From Ferrimonas balearica (lineage in GTDB: Bacteria > Pseudomonadota > Gammaproteobacteria > Enterobacterales > Shewanellaceae): 64,000 nt of DNA. A program made the translations under genes and the position numbers. This document shows, one piece after another, positions 27,230 to 35,718 of this stretch. The notes beneath the pieces are model-generated. The model searched no databases. It saw only the letters and a program-made list of their open reading frames with translations, and was not told where the DNA came from. The number at the start of each line of letters is the position of its first letter. The stretch's first letter is position 1. The DNA is taken from positions 620,001-684,000 of the forward strand of contig NZ_JAHVHV010000001.1 of assembly GCF_019802085.1 (NCBI RefSeq). The letters run 5' to 3'.

Positions 27230-28642
27230 CTACATACCGCGCAGGTAATGACCCAGGGCGGTGAGCAGGCGCAGCTTGTTCTCATCCTGAGCGTGCTGCT
27301 CGAACAAGCCATTGAGTCGGTGGAGATACTCGGGGTTGTCCAGCGCCTGTTTGCAGTGCTCGTGCCAGCGGGCTTGCTCGGACTCGCTGAGGGTCTGGGG
27401 GAAGTTACGGGCGCGGTAGCGGAAGAACAGCTTGGGCAGCCGGGGATCGACAAACTGGGGATCCAGTGCCGCCAGGTGCTGGGCCGGGGTGTCCCGCACC
27501 AGCTCCATCTGGGCCCGATCCGCGTCACTGAAAAAGCCGCCGTAAAGCTGCACATCCGGGTTGTCCGGCTCCTTGACCGGGGGCGCATCGTCGCCAAAGA
27601 GCGCGTGGAGCTTCTCCCGCACCTGGGCGTGATGGGTGCGCAGCAGCTTGTAGTGCTCACGACACTGCGCCTTGTCTATCCCCAGTCGCTCGGCGTTGGC
27701 GTCCTCCAGGCTGTTGGCCGGGGCCAGGAAGGGGGATTTGTTCATGTGCACCAGCTTGACCGGCACGCGGGGATCCCCCTCCTGCCGTTCGCTGGCCTTC
27801 TGGTACAGCTTGGCTTTGAGGGTGTCGGCGTCCCACTCCAGCAACGGAGTGGGGTCCTGGGCCAGATCCACGCAGGCCACGGCGTTTTTGTTCTGGGGGT
27901 GCCAGGCCATGGGCAGCACCAGGGAGGCGCACCCCTGGGTGGCGGGAAAGCGGCTGCTGACGTGCAGCAGGGGCTTGAGGGCCAGGATGTCGATCTGCTG
28001 GGCAGCGAACCGTTTGTTGCGCAGCCGGAAGGCCCAGTCGTAGAGCTTGGGGTGGGTGGTCTTGACCAGCTTGGCCAGGGCGATGGTGGCCTTTACGTCG
28101 GACACGGCGTCGTGGGCGCTGTCGTGGCCCAGTCCGTTGGCGGCGGTCAGGTGTTCCAGTTTGAAGCTGGGGGCGCCGTCCTCCCGCTCGGGCCATTCGA
28201 TGCCGTCGGGGCGCAGGGCATAGCAGGCCCGCACCAGATCGATGATGTCCCAGCGGCTGTTGCCGTTTTGCCACTCCCGGGCGTAGGGGTCATAGAAGTT
28301 GCGGTACAGGGCGTAGCGGGTGATCTCATCGTCGAAGCGGATGGAGTTGTAGCCCACGGTGCAGGTGCCGGGCCGGGCCAGCTCGGCGTGCACCCGGGCC
28401 ATGAACTGGGCCTCCACTTCGCCCAGGCGGTTGGCCTTTTGCGGCGTGATCCCGGTGACCAGGATCGCCTCCGGCTGGGGCAGGTAGTCGGCGGGCAGCT
28501 GGCAGTAGAACTCCACCGGCGCTTCGAGGATGTTGAGGTCGTAGTCGGTACGAATGCCGGCGAACTGAGCCGGGCGATCCCGGGCGACGTCGGCGCCCCA
28601 GGTTTCATAGTCATGCCACAACAGGGTAGGGTCTTGCCGCAT
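27230..28642 (-). CDS. sbcB: Exodeoxyribonuclease I
   Basis: SbcB digests single-stranded DNA 3' to 5' and acts in recombination and mismatch repair. The 470-residue protein has the DEDDh exonuclease residues: D and E in WHDYETWG, D in SIRFDDE, and H and D in HDAVSDV. The SH3-like and helical ExoI C-terminal domains follow. Length is close to E. coli (475). The gene is on the same strand as cdd, 103 bases upstream of it. Confidence 0.95.
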   Translation of the reverse strand: MRQDPTLLWHDYETWGADVARDRPAQFAGIRTDYDLNILEAPVEFYCQLPADYLPQPEAILVTGITPQKANRLGEVEAQFMARVHAELARPGTCTVGYNSIRFDDEITRYALYRNFYDPYAREWQNGNSRWDIIDLVRACYALRPDGIEWPEREDGAPSFKLEHLTAANGLGHDSAHDAVSDVKATIALAKLVKTTHPKLYDWAFRLRNKRFAAQQIDILALKPLLHVSSRFPATQGCASLVLPMAWHPQNKNAVACVDLAQDPTPLLEWDADTLKAKLYQKASERQEGDPRVPVKLVHMNKSPFLAPANSLEDANAERLGIDKAQCREHYKLLRTHHAQVREKLHALFGDDAPPVKEPDNPDVQLYGGFFSDADRAQMELVRDTPAQHLAALDPQFVDPRLPKLFFRYRARNFPQTLSESEQARWHEHCKQALDNPEYLHRLNGLFEQHAQDENKLRLLTALGHYLRGM

Positions 28643-28703
28643 TCAGGCGATCCTGGCGAAAAAGATAAAGGGCAAGTGTACCAAAAAGTTGGGGGCGATT
28701 TGG

Positions 28704-28721
28704 GGCGCCCGAACGGGCGCC
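28704..28721 (-). terminator. GC-rich hairpin after the YdcH-like gene
   Basis: GGCGCCC (28704-28710) pairs with GGGCGCC (28715-28721) around GAAC. No T run follows on the reverse strand, so intrinsic termination would be inefficient. Confidence 0.45.
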
Positions 28722-28730
28722 ACCTGGGGA

Positions 28731-28967
28731 TCAGCGGGTGAGCAGGCCGAACAGGCGATCTTTTAGCCTCAGCCGGTTCAATTTCAAACTGGACAATGCC
28801 TGGTCACTGACGGGGGACCCGGCCAGCTCTAGGTGGCGGATCTCATCGTCGATCTGATGGTACTGCTCGGAGAGTTCAGCAAAAGCGGGATCGGATTCGG
28901 TGCGCTGGTCAATCACATGAGCCAGCATGGGAAACTCGTGGGGCAAGTCGTGCGGTTCACCCAACAT
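28731..28967 (-). CDS. YdcH-family (DUF465) small protein
   Basis: A 78-residue protein beginning MLGEPHDLPHEFPMLAHVID, with the heptad-like core ending LSSLKLNRLRLKDRLFGLL. This is the DUF465/YdcH pattern: an EFP motif and a basic, helical KLKRLRLKD end. Molecular function is unknown; the sequence predicts a short coiled coil. It is upstream of sbcB on the same strand with an 88-base gap. Confidence 0.85.
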   Translation of the reverse strand: MLGEPHDLPHEFPMLAHVIDQRTESDPAFAELSEQYHQIDDEIRHLELAGSPVSDQALSSLKLNRLRLKDRLFGLLTR

Positions 28968-29088
28968 AGCGCCTCCTGAAACGGTAGTGGGGACCCCTTA
29001 AGCATAGTCATCCGATACCGCCGCGTCAGGGCGCAAAAACGACCCTTTTGGCGCGGCGGTTTAATTGACGTCAAAAAAACACTAAAAT

Positions 29089-29111
29089 TACCGGTTTTTC
29101 CGGTCCGGTAA
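29089..29111 (+). promoter_or_regulatory. Palindrome upstream of the KamA-family gene
   Basis: TTACCGG (29089-29095) and CCGGTAA (29105-29111) form a perfect 7-base inverted repeat 55 bases before the start codon. The internal TCCGG adds alternative pairing. It could be an operator or a leader hairpin; no regulator gene is adjacent. Confidence 0.35.
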
Positions 29112-29166
29112 CGCCAAAGGATTTTGCGCCCGGGACGAGTAGAATTTTAATAAATAGGTGTTGTCT

Positions 29167-30528
29167 ATGAATATTCCTGCTGAACTTGCGACGCTGCAAA
29201 TCTTTCCGCAGCGCCGTTTCAAGGTGTATCAACAGCGCCAGCTGGACAAGATTGAACTGGTTAAGCGCCTGCCTGAGGCCCTGAAGTTCGAGATGAAGGT
29301 AGTCGCGAGCGTGCTGCCGTTTCGGGTGAACGAATACGTTGCCAACGATCTGATCAATTGGGACAACCTGCCCCAGGATCCCATCTTCCAGCTGTCCTTT
29401 CCCCAAAAAGGGATGCTGGCCCCGGAAGCCTACGACCGCATGGCAGCCCTGCTCAAGCAGGACCCCAGCCCCCAGGAGGTGTTCGACCTGGGCCAGGCGC
29501 TGCGCGCCGAGATGAACCCCCACCCGGCTGGTCAGATGAGCCTCAACGTGCCGGAGCTGGACGGTGAGAAGCTGCCGGGCATGCAGCACAAGTACCAGGA
29601 AACCGCGCTGTTCTTCCCCGCCCAGGGCCAGTACTGCCACAGCTACTGCACCTTCTGCTTCCGCTGGGCCCAGTTTGTGGGCAAGGCGATGCGGTTCAAC
29701 TCCAACGACGCCGAGACGTTGCATCGCTACCTCGAGGCGCACCCGGAGATCAGCGACCTGCTGATCACTGGCGGCGATCCCATGGTGATGAAAACCAAGA
29801 AGATCGCCCAGTACGTGGAGCCGCTGATCGACAACCCGGCCACCGAGCACGTGCAGACCGTGCGCTTCGGCACCAAGGCACTGACCTTCTGGCCCTACCG
29901 CTTCGTCACCGACGAGGACGCCGATGAGTTGCTGGCCCTGTTCCGTCGCCTGGTGCAAAGCGGCAAGCACGTCTCCATCATGGCCCACCTCAACCACTGG
30001 CAGGAGATGGAAACCCCCATCTTCGAAGAGGCGGTGCGCCGCATCCGCGCCACCGGTGCCAACATCCGCGCTCAGGCGCCGTTGCTGAAGAACATCAACG
30101 ACAACGCCGACGATTGGGCGAAGATGTGGCAGAAGCAGGTGAAGCTGGGGATCATCCCCTACTACATGTTTGTGGAGCGGGACACCGGTCCCAAGCGCTA
30201 CTTCGAAGTGCCTCTGCATCAGGCCTACGAGATTTACCGCGATGCCATCACCAAGGTGTCCGGTCTGGCCCGCACCGCCCGCGGTCCGAGCATGAGCGCG
30301 GGGCCCGGCAAGGTGGAGATCCAGGGGGTGACCGAAGTGGCCGGCGAGAAAGTGTTCGTGCTGCGCTTTATCCAGGCGCGCAACCCGGACTGGGCCCAGC
30401 GCCCCTTCTTTGCCAAGTACGACGAGAACGCCCACTGGCTGGACGATCTCAAGCCCGCCTTCGGCGAGGCCAAGTTCTTCTGGCAGGAGGAGTACGAAGC
30501 GATGGGCGGCAAGCTCGGCGCCGAGTAA
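29167..30528 (+). CDS. KamA-family radical SAM protein (lysine 2,3-aminomutase-like)
   Basis: A 453-residue radical SAM enzyme with the cluster motif CHSYCTFC (C157, C161, C164). The context YCHSYCTFCFRWAQF and the ITGGDPMVM loop are typical of the KamA family. MSAGPGKVEIQG near residue 380 is in the place of the PLP-lysine motif of lysine 2,3-aminomutase. The CX3CX2C is followed by F-R-W as in aminomutases, but no neighbour (EpmA, EF-P or a fermentation operon) suggests the substrate. ATG 29167 follows AGGTG; a GTG at 29158 would add three residues. Confidence 0.85.
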   Translation: MNIPAELATLQIFPQRRFKVYQQRQLDKIELVKRLPEALKFEMKVVASVLPFRVNEYVANDLINWDNLPQDPIFQLSFPQKGMLAPEAYDRMAALLKQDPSPQEVFDLGQALRAEMNPHPAGQMSLNVPELDGEKLPGMQHKYQETALFFPAQGQYCHSYCTFCFRWAQFVGKAMRFNSNDAETLHRYLEAHPEISDLLITGGDPMVMKTKKIAQYVEPLIDNPATEHVQTVRFGTKALTFWPYRFVTDEDADELLALFRRLVQSGKHVSIMAHLNHWQEMETPIFEEAVRRIRATGANIRAQAPLLKNINDNADDWAKMWQKQVKLGIIPYYMFVERDTGPKRYFEVPLHQAYEIYRDAITKVSGLARTARGPSMSAGPGKVEIQGVTEVAGEKVFVLRFIQARNPDWAQRPFFAKYDENAHWLDDLKPAFGEAKFFWQEEYEAMGGKLGAE

Positions 30529-30532
30529 CAAA

Positions 30533-30562
30533 AAACGCCCCGCACTGCGGGGCGTTTTTTTT
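30533..30562. terminator. Bidirectional terminator between the KamA-family gene and rimK
   Basis: ACGCCCCGC (30535-30543) pairs with GCGGGGCGT (30547-30555) around ACT, with T runs on both strands. Confidence 0.9.
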
Positions 30563-30573
30563 GGCGCGAAGGC

Positions 30574-31482
30574 TCAGCGTTGGCAGGCGGCCAGGGCGAA
30601 GTCCATCAGCACCTCGGCCATGTTGAGCTCCGGATGGGCCGCTTCCATCCCCTTGAAGCCGGGGGAGGAGTTGGCTTCGCACAGCAGGAAGTGGCCAGCT
30701 TCATCGCAGAGAAAATCCAGCCCGGCGATGTCCAAGTCCAGCAAGGTGGCGACCCGCACCGACAGCTCGATAAGCTCCGGAGTCAGCTCCTGGGGCAGCG
30801 TGGTGCCCCCGGCGTGGACGTTGGCCTTAAACTCCCCCTCCGGCGCCTGACGCACCATGGCGGAGACCACCTTGCCACCCACCACGATCACCCGGATGTC
30901 CCGGCCATGGCTGGAGGCCACGTAACGCTGGAACATCATCGCCGCGTTGGGGTTCACGGTGCCCATCAACTGCATCATGTCCTTGAACTGGGACGCTGAG
31001 CGCATCAGCATCACGCCGTGGCCCTGGCTGCCGCTGCGGGTCTTGAGCACCAGCGGCATCCCCATCTTGCGGATCACCGCGTCGGTGTCCACCGGGAAGC
31101 GGGCCAGCATGGCCGCCGGCATCGGGATCCCCTGGTGGGCCAGCTGCAACGCCGACTGCATCTTGTCACCGCACAGGGCGATGGCGTCGGCGCTGTTGAG
31201 CACCTTGACCCCCTGCTGGGCCAAAAAGCGCAGCAGGCTTAAGGTGAAGTAGCTGGTGGTGGCACCCTGGCGGGGCAGCACGAAATCCGGCAGGTCCACC
31301 GGCTCCTGGTCCAGGTAGAGACTGGGCGCCAGATGCTCCCCCACCACCATCTCCAGACGGTCAGGGCGGATCACGTCGATCTCCATGCCCCGGGCCTCCG
31401 CGGCCGCCACGATGCGCCGGATCTCGTAGTTGTCCGGGGGCAGGGCGGCGCGGTCCTTACTGTAAAAAATCCAACCTTTCAT
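30574..31482 (-). CDS. rimK: RimK-family ATP-grasp ligase
   Basis: A 302-residue ATP-grasp enzyme of the RimK group, which in E. coli adds glutamates to ribosomal protein S6. It shows GDKMQSALQLAHQGIPMP, the phosphate-binding VLKTRSGSQGHGVML, QRYVASSHGRDIRVIVVG and the metal-binding CEANSSPGFKGMEAA. The N-terminus MKGWIFYSKDRAALPPDN differs from classical RimK, so it may be a paralogous subgroup with another acceptor. The ATG at 31482 overlaps the maoP stop; longer in-frame starts lie inside maoP. Confidence 0.85.
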   Translation of the reverse strand: MKGWIFYSKDRAALPPDNYEIRRIVAAAEARGMEIDVIRPDRLEMVVGEHLAPSLYLDQEPVDLPDFVLPRQGATTSYFTLSLLRFLAQQGVKVLNSADAIALCGDKMQSALQLAHQGIPMPAAMLARFPVDTDAVIRKMGMPLVLKTRSGSQGHGVMLMRSASQFKDMMQLMGTVNPNAAMMFQRYVASSHGRDIRVIVVGGKVVSAMVRQAPEGEFKANVHAGGTTLPQELTPELIELSVRVATLLDLDIAGLDFLCDEAGHFLLCEANSSPGFKGMEAAHPELNMAEVLMDFALAACQR

Positions 31483-31823
31483 GTATCCAGGTCTAGCTCC
31501 AATGCGCTGTCGTCGGCCTCTCCCCATTCGCTCTTGCAGGAGGCGTTCAGGCTGTATCGCCGACGGTTCAGGGTGGCCAAATACTTGATCCACACCTTTT
31601 CGTGGGGGGTGGTGGCTTCACGCTGCCCCAGGATGGCGGCAACAAAAGCCTGCTCTTCTTCCGTTCCCGGGGGGCGTTCGCCACTGCACAGGGCCTGGTA
31701 GGCCACGCCGTGGCGCTCAAGCCGCTCGGCTTCGCTCAGGGTAAAGTGGCCGCTGCGGGCCAGCCCTCGGGGGTGACGCTTGTCCACAAAACGGGACAAG
31801 GCGAGAAAACTGTCGGAACCCAT
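31479..31823 (-). CDS. maoP: MaoP/YifE-family (DUF413) protein
   Basis: A 114-residue DUF413 protein. It has FVDKRHPRGLARSGHFT, EAERLERHG and TEEEQAFVAAILGQREATT...EKVWIKYL, closely resembling E. coli YifE, renamed MaoP for its role in the Ori macrodomain. The start at 31823 (MGSDSFLALSRF) fits; the frame runs up to 31979 without family resemblance. The stop overlaps the rimK start by 4 bases, implying co-translation. This pairing is not the E. coli context. Confidence 0.85.
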   Translation of the reverse strand: MGSDSFLALSRFVDKRHPRGLARSGHFTLSEAERLERHGVAYQALCSGERPPGTEEEQAFVAAILGQREATTPHEKVWIKYLATLNRRRYSLNASCKSEWGEADDSALELDLDT

Positions 31824-31996
31824 ATTCACTGTCGTGTCTCTCACTGTGCCGCTCGTTATCGAGGCGGCGCGACTATAGGGGAGCGGTGGCGGCGGGCAAA
31901 ACGAAATAATTCTTGGCTGGGCACAAAAATTCCTCGCTTGGGTTCCGGTGGCCGCTGGATGAAGATGCGAAGCAGGCATCTACGATGGACGCAACC

Positions 31997-32137
31997 ATGA
32001 ATCGCATCCCCGACCACTGGCTCTTCGAGCCCACCCTGCAGAAGCGCCAGGGACGCAAGCGCTTCGACAAGGAGGAGTCACCGGCCCGTCGAGTGCGCCG
32101 TCAGCGCGGCGAGCGGCGGGAGTCGGACTGGCAATAG
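31997..32137 (+). CDS. Putative 46-residue basic protein
   Basis: A short frame MNRIPDHWLFEPTLQKRQGR...RRESDWQ, rich in Arg and Lys, with codons and third-position GC like neighbouring genes. A second ATG at 31985 would add four residues. No clear Shine-Dalgarno sequence is seen. It is followed 10 bases later by a 14-bp terminator stem, which argues that something here is transcribed. Family not recognised; it could be a small nucleic-acid-binding protein. Confidence 0.45.
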   Translation: MNRIPDHWLFEPTLQKRQGRKRFDKEESPARRVRRQRGERRESDWQ

Positions 32138-32147
32138 GGTCTACACT

Positions 32148-32182
32148 GACAACAGGATCGCGAGGCGATCCTGTTGTCTTTT
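32148..32182 (+). terminator. Long-stem terminator before mltF
   Basis: Fourteen paired bases, 32148-32161 with 32165-32178, loop GAG, then TTTTA. The tail is short but the stem is perfect. Confidence 0.75.
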
Positions 32183-32230
32183 ATGGATCTTCATCACCGG
32201 GCCAGGGAGCGGCGAAAGAGGGAGGGGCGA

Positions 32231-33757
32231 ATGCGGCGCACCCTGTGTCTGCTGGCGCTGATGCTGCTGGTCGGTTGCGAAAAGGCCCCACCGGAGTCGG
32301 AGCCGGCGCCGCCGCGGCAACCCAGCGAGGCCGAGCGGCTGCAGGAGGAGGCCCAGAGCACCCATCACCTGGCCAAGATCTGGCCCATACTGGCGGAGCC
32401 CTGGGGCGGCGATCTGGACGAGATGCTGCGTCGGGGCGAGATCCGCATCCTCACCTCCGTCACCCCCGGCTGGTACTACATCGACAAGGGCCAGCCCAAG
32501 GGCGCCACGGTGGAGACCCTGGCCCTGCTGCAACACTACCTGCGCCGCCAACTGGGGGCGGAGGCCCGCTACCTGAGACTCACCCCCATTCCGGTGCGCC
32601 GTGACCAGCTGATCCCCTATCTGGAGGCGGGCTACGGCGACCTTATCATCGCCAACCTCACCATCACCGAGCTGCGCCAGCAGTCCATCGCCTTCTCCCG
32701 CCCCTGGCGGCTGAACGTGCGCGAGCTGGTGGTCAGCGGCCCCCACTGGCCGAGCCTGACCGAGCTGCCCCAGCTCTCCGAACGGGCGCTGATGGTGCGC
32801 CAGGAGTCCAGCTACTTCGCCAGCATCGAAGCGGCCAACGAGCGGCTGAGCCTGCAAAGCCTGCCCCCCATCCAGCTGCTGACCGCGGATCCCCGTCTCG
32901 AGGACGAAGATCTCCTGCAGATGGTGGCGGAGGGCCACCTGGAGGCGACGGTAGTGGACGAGCACAAGCTCGCCCCCTGGCTGACCCGTTACCCCCAGCT
33001 CAAGCCCCACCCGGACCTGCCCCTGCGGGAAGGGGGGCGCATCGCCATGGGCCTGCGCAAGGAGAGCGTTCAGCTTAAGGCGATGGTGGACGGCTTCGTG
33101 GCGGCCCACCCCATCGGCACCAAGGCCGCCAACCTGGTGATCCAGAACTACCTGGCCTCGGAGCGCTGGATGTCGGCGATGGAGTCCGACGGCCCCTTTG
33201 CGCCGCTGCCGGAGCTGGTGGCGCTGTTTCGCCGTTACGGCGAGCAGTACAACATCGACTGGGTGTTGCTGGCGGCCTTCGCCTACCAGGAGTCGCGCTT
33301 TGATCCCGGTGCCCGCAGTCACGTGGGGGCCGTAGGGGTGATGCAGGTGATGCCCGCCACCGCTCGGGACAAACGCATCGCCATCGACAACATCCAGCAA
33401 ACCGAGCCCAACGTTCACGCCGGCACCAAGTACCTGGCACTGCTGCGGGACAGCTACTTTGCCGAGCCGGAACTGACGGAGTTCAACCGGATGATCTTCA
33501 CCATGGCGGCCTACAACGCTGGCCCCAATCGCATCAACCGGCTGCGCAAGGCCGCCGCCGAGCGGGGACTGGATCCCAACGAGTGGTTCAACAACGTGGA
33601 GGATCTGGTGGCGGCGGAGATCGGCTCGGAGACAGTGCGGTTCGTGTCCAACATCTACCGCTACTACATCGCCTACCGGCGGGTGCTGGATGAGGAAGCG
33701 GCCCGGGCTCAGGTGCGCGAAGCGCTGGAGCGTACCGGAGTGAACCCGGCCCCCTGA
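32231..33757 (+). CDS. mltF: Membrane-bound lytic murein transglycosylase F
   Basis: MltF cleaves peptidoglycan glycan strands with formation of 1,6-anhydroMurNAc. The 508-residue lipoprotein has a signal ending LMLLVGCEK (lipobox LVGC), a periplasmic solute-binding-like domain (about 65-300) and a C-terminal SLT domain. The SLT domain carries catalytic glutamate in AYQESRFDPGAR, GVMQVMP and YNAGPNRI. ATG 32231 follows GGGAGGGG; an upstream in-frame start at 32174 would disrupt the signal. Its last 49 bases overlap the end of the convergent transglutaminase gene. Confidence 0.93.
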   Translation: MRRTLCLLALMLLVGCEKAPPESEPAPPRQPSEAERLQEEAQSTHHLAKIWPILAEPWGGDLDEMLRRGEIRILTSVTPGWYYIDKGQPKGATVETLALLQHYLRRQLGAEARYLRLTPIPVRRDQLIPYLEAGYGDLIIANLTITELRQQSIAFSRPWRLNVRELVVSGPHWPSLTELPQLSERALMVRQESSYFASIEAANERLSLQSLPPIQLLTADPRLEDEDLLQMVAEGHLEATVVDEHKLAPWLTRYPQLKPHPDLPLREGGRIAMGLRKESVQLKAMVDGFVAAHPIGTKAANLVIQNYLASERWMSAMESDGPFAPLPELVALFRRYGEQYNIDWVLLAAFAYQESRFDPGARSHVGAVGVMQVMPATARDKRIAIDNIQQTEPNVHAGTKYLALLRDSYFAEPELTEFNRMIFTMAAYNAGPNRINRLRKAAAERGLDPNEWFNNVEDLVAAEIGSETVRFVSNIYRYYIAYRRVLDEEAARAQVREALERTGVNPAP

Positions 33758-35718
33758 GGGCGCTCCAGGTGCTGCTGCAGATGGGACAGGGCCTCGGCCA
33801 GGGCCCGGGCATCGGTGTCCGGCTTCGGGGCGTAGCGCAGGGCGTGGAAGCGCTCGACGTAGGCCTGCAGCGCCGGGGCCAAGTCCGGCCGCTGCTGACC
33901 GATGCGCCGGGCAAAATGCAGCGGCGCCTCACCGGGGTGGGGGGCCAGGTGATGGCGGCGCATCAGCCGTACCATGCGATCGTAACTGCGCAGTGGCGCC
34001 GGGCGCGGTCGCGGCCAGCGCCATAAGCCGGTGAGCCAGGCCTGAACCAGGGCCACCAGGGCCACGGCCGCCGCCAGGGCAACCCCAAGGTGCCAGAGGG
34101 TGACCCGGCCGAACCACTGCTGCCACAGGTCCGCCTGGCGTCGCTGGTCAAACCCCAGCACCCACTGGCTCCAGCGGTAATCCAGCTGGGTCATCCAACT
34201 TTGCAGGGCGCGCAGGGCCGTCACCTCGCGCCAGCGCATCAGGGGCGAGCGGGCGTCCGCCAGGAAGGCCGGCTCCGCCCCCAGGGCGGCCTCCGGGCCC
34301 TGTTCCACCCGCTCCGGGGCCACCGCGGCGGTGGGATCCACCCGCACCCAACCCAGCCCCTCAATGTGCACCTCCACCCAGGCGTGGGCGTTGAACTGGT
34401 AGACGGTGAGCAGGGTGCCATCGGGGCTGGGATCCCCCCCCTGGTAGCCGGCGACCATCCTTGCCGGGATCCCGGCGGCCCGGGCCAGGAACACCAGGGC
34501 GGAGGCGTAGTGGCCGCAAAACCCGGCCCGGGTGTCGAACAGGAAACTGTCGATCTGGTCGTGACCCAACGCTGGCGGGGAGAGGGTGTAGCGATAGGGG
34601 GCCTGGCGAAACTCCTGCAGCACCGCCGCGATGCGTTGCTGGGGCGCGTCGTAGGCCCGGGTCAGAGACCAGGCCCAGTCCCGGGCCCGGGGGTTGCCCT
34701 CGCTGGGCAGGGCCAGCAGGCGCAGCCGCTCGGCGCCATCGAGCGGGCCGGGCTCCGCCAGGGGCGCCGACCAGGTGAGGGCCAACTGCTGACGCGCGGC
34801 CGGGGGCAGGGCCCAGATCAGGCGCTGATCGGTCAGGGCGCCCACCCGGGGATCGGCGCTGTAGGAGCGATTGAGGGTGGGCAGCCAGGGCTGGTGGCTT
34901 GGCTCCACCAGCAGTTGGTAGGGCTGGCCCCCCGGCGTCGGCGGCGCCATGGGGCCGGTCTGGGGATCGCTGGCCCGCCACACCTGGCCGTCGAACTCGT
35001 CCATCACCACCGCCCGCCAGTAGAGGGACTCCGGCTCCGGCAAGGGCCCGTCGAAGGAGGCGCGAAAGGCCAGGGCGCCGGAGCGGCCCAGCTGGGCGAT
35101 CTGCCCCAGGGCCAAGGAGTCGGTCAGTCCGGTGCGCGCCACCTGGCTGCCGTGCATCTGCCACAGGGGGCCGATGCGCGGCACCAGCAGGAAAAGCAGC
35201 AACGCCAGGGGCAGGCTCATCAGCACCATCTTGATGGCCAGGCTGGGCACCGCCAGCAGGGGGCCGGGCCGGTAGACCGACAGCAGCACCTGGGTGTTGA
35301 GCACCACCATCACCACCAGGTGCACCGCGGTGCCCGGGCCGTAGCGGTCCAGCATGTGCAGGGCAATGAGGAAGAAGCCGGTCAGCACCACCACGGTGAG
35401 ATCCCCGTGGTGGCGGATCTCGATGGTCTTGAGGCCGTAGGCCAGCACCAGCAGGTTGATGAGCGCCGCCAGCACCCCCACCTGGCTGACCACCAGCCCC
35501 AGGGTGACCAGGGCACCGAGCCCCAGCAGGTTGACCAGCCAGCGGGGCGGGCGGGCCACCCGGCCGAAGAAGATCCCCAGGCGCCAAAGCAGGCAGAGGC
35601 CCAGGATCGCCAGAGTCCAGGGGGTGCAGTGGTTGGATAGGGGCAGCACGATGGCCACCTGGGCCAGCAGCAGCCAGCCCTGGGTGCGCCGGGAGACCGG
35701 TCGCCGGCCGGCGCTCAT
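33709..35718 (-). CDS. TgpA-like membrane transglutaminase
   Basis: A 669-residue membrane protein of the TgpA (DUF3488 plus transglutaminase) family. The N-terminal half has about six membrane helices (18-190). A periplasmic domain follows with the papain-like triad: Cys in GFCGHYASALV, His in FNAHAWVEV and Asp in GWVRVDPTA. One more helix comes near 550 and a C-terminal DUF4129-like part ends the protein. Start 35718 overlaps the DUF58 stop. In Pseudomonas TgpA is essential and acts in the periplasm, but its acceptor is not known. The downstream end overlaps mltF by 49 bases on the other strand. Confidence 0.88.
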   Translation of the reverse strand: MSAGRRPVSRRTQGWLLLAQVAIVLPLSNHCTPWTLAILGLCLLWRLGIFFGRVARPPRWLVNLLGLGALVTLGLVVSQVGVLAALINLLVLAYGLKTIEIRHHGDLTVVVLTGFFLIALHMLDRYGPGTAVHLVVMVVLNTQVLLSVYRPGPLLAVPSLAIKMVLMSLPLALLLFLLVPRIGPLWQMHGSQVARTGLTDSLALGQIAQLGRSGALAFRASFDGPLPEPESLYWRAVVMDEFDGQVWRASDPQTGPMAPPTPGGQPYQLLVEPSHQPWLPTLNRSYSADPRVGALTDQRLIWALPPAARQQLALTWSAPLAEPGPLDGAERLRLLALPSEGNPRARDWAWSLTRAYDAPQQRIAAVLQEFRQAPYRYTLSPPALGHDQIDSFLFDTRAGFCGHYASALVFLARAAGIPARMVAGYQGGDPSPDGTLLTVYQFNAHAWVEVHIEGLGWVRVDPTAAVAPERVEQGPEAALGAEPAFLADARSPLMRWREVTALRALQSWMTQLDYRWSQWVLGFDQRRQADLWQQWFGRVTLWHLGVALAAAVALVALVQAWLTGLWRWPRPRPAPLRSYDRMVRLMRRHHLAPHPGEAPLHFARRIGQQRPDLAPALQAYVERFHALRYAPKPDTDARALAEALSHLQQHLERPQGAGFTPVRSSASRT

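Noticed and set aside
27185-28741. Forward-strand frame of 518 codons opposite sbcB
   Set aside because: Shadow of sbcB; starts in the cdd-sbcB gap and has no family features.
34090-35640. Forward-strand frame of 516 codons opposite the transglutaminase gene
   Set aside because: Gln/His/Gly-rich shadow; the reverse frame has the full Cys-His-Asp triad and membrane helices.
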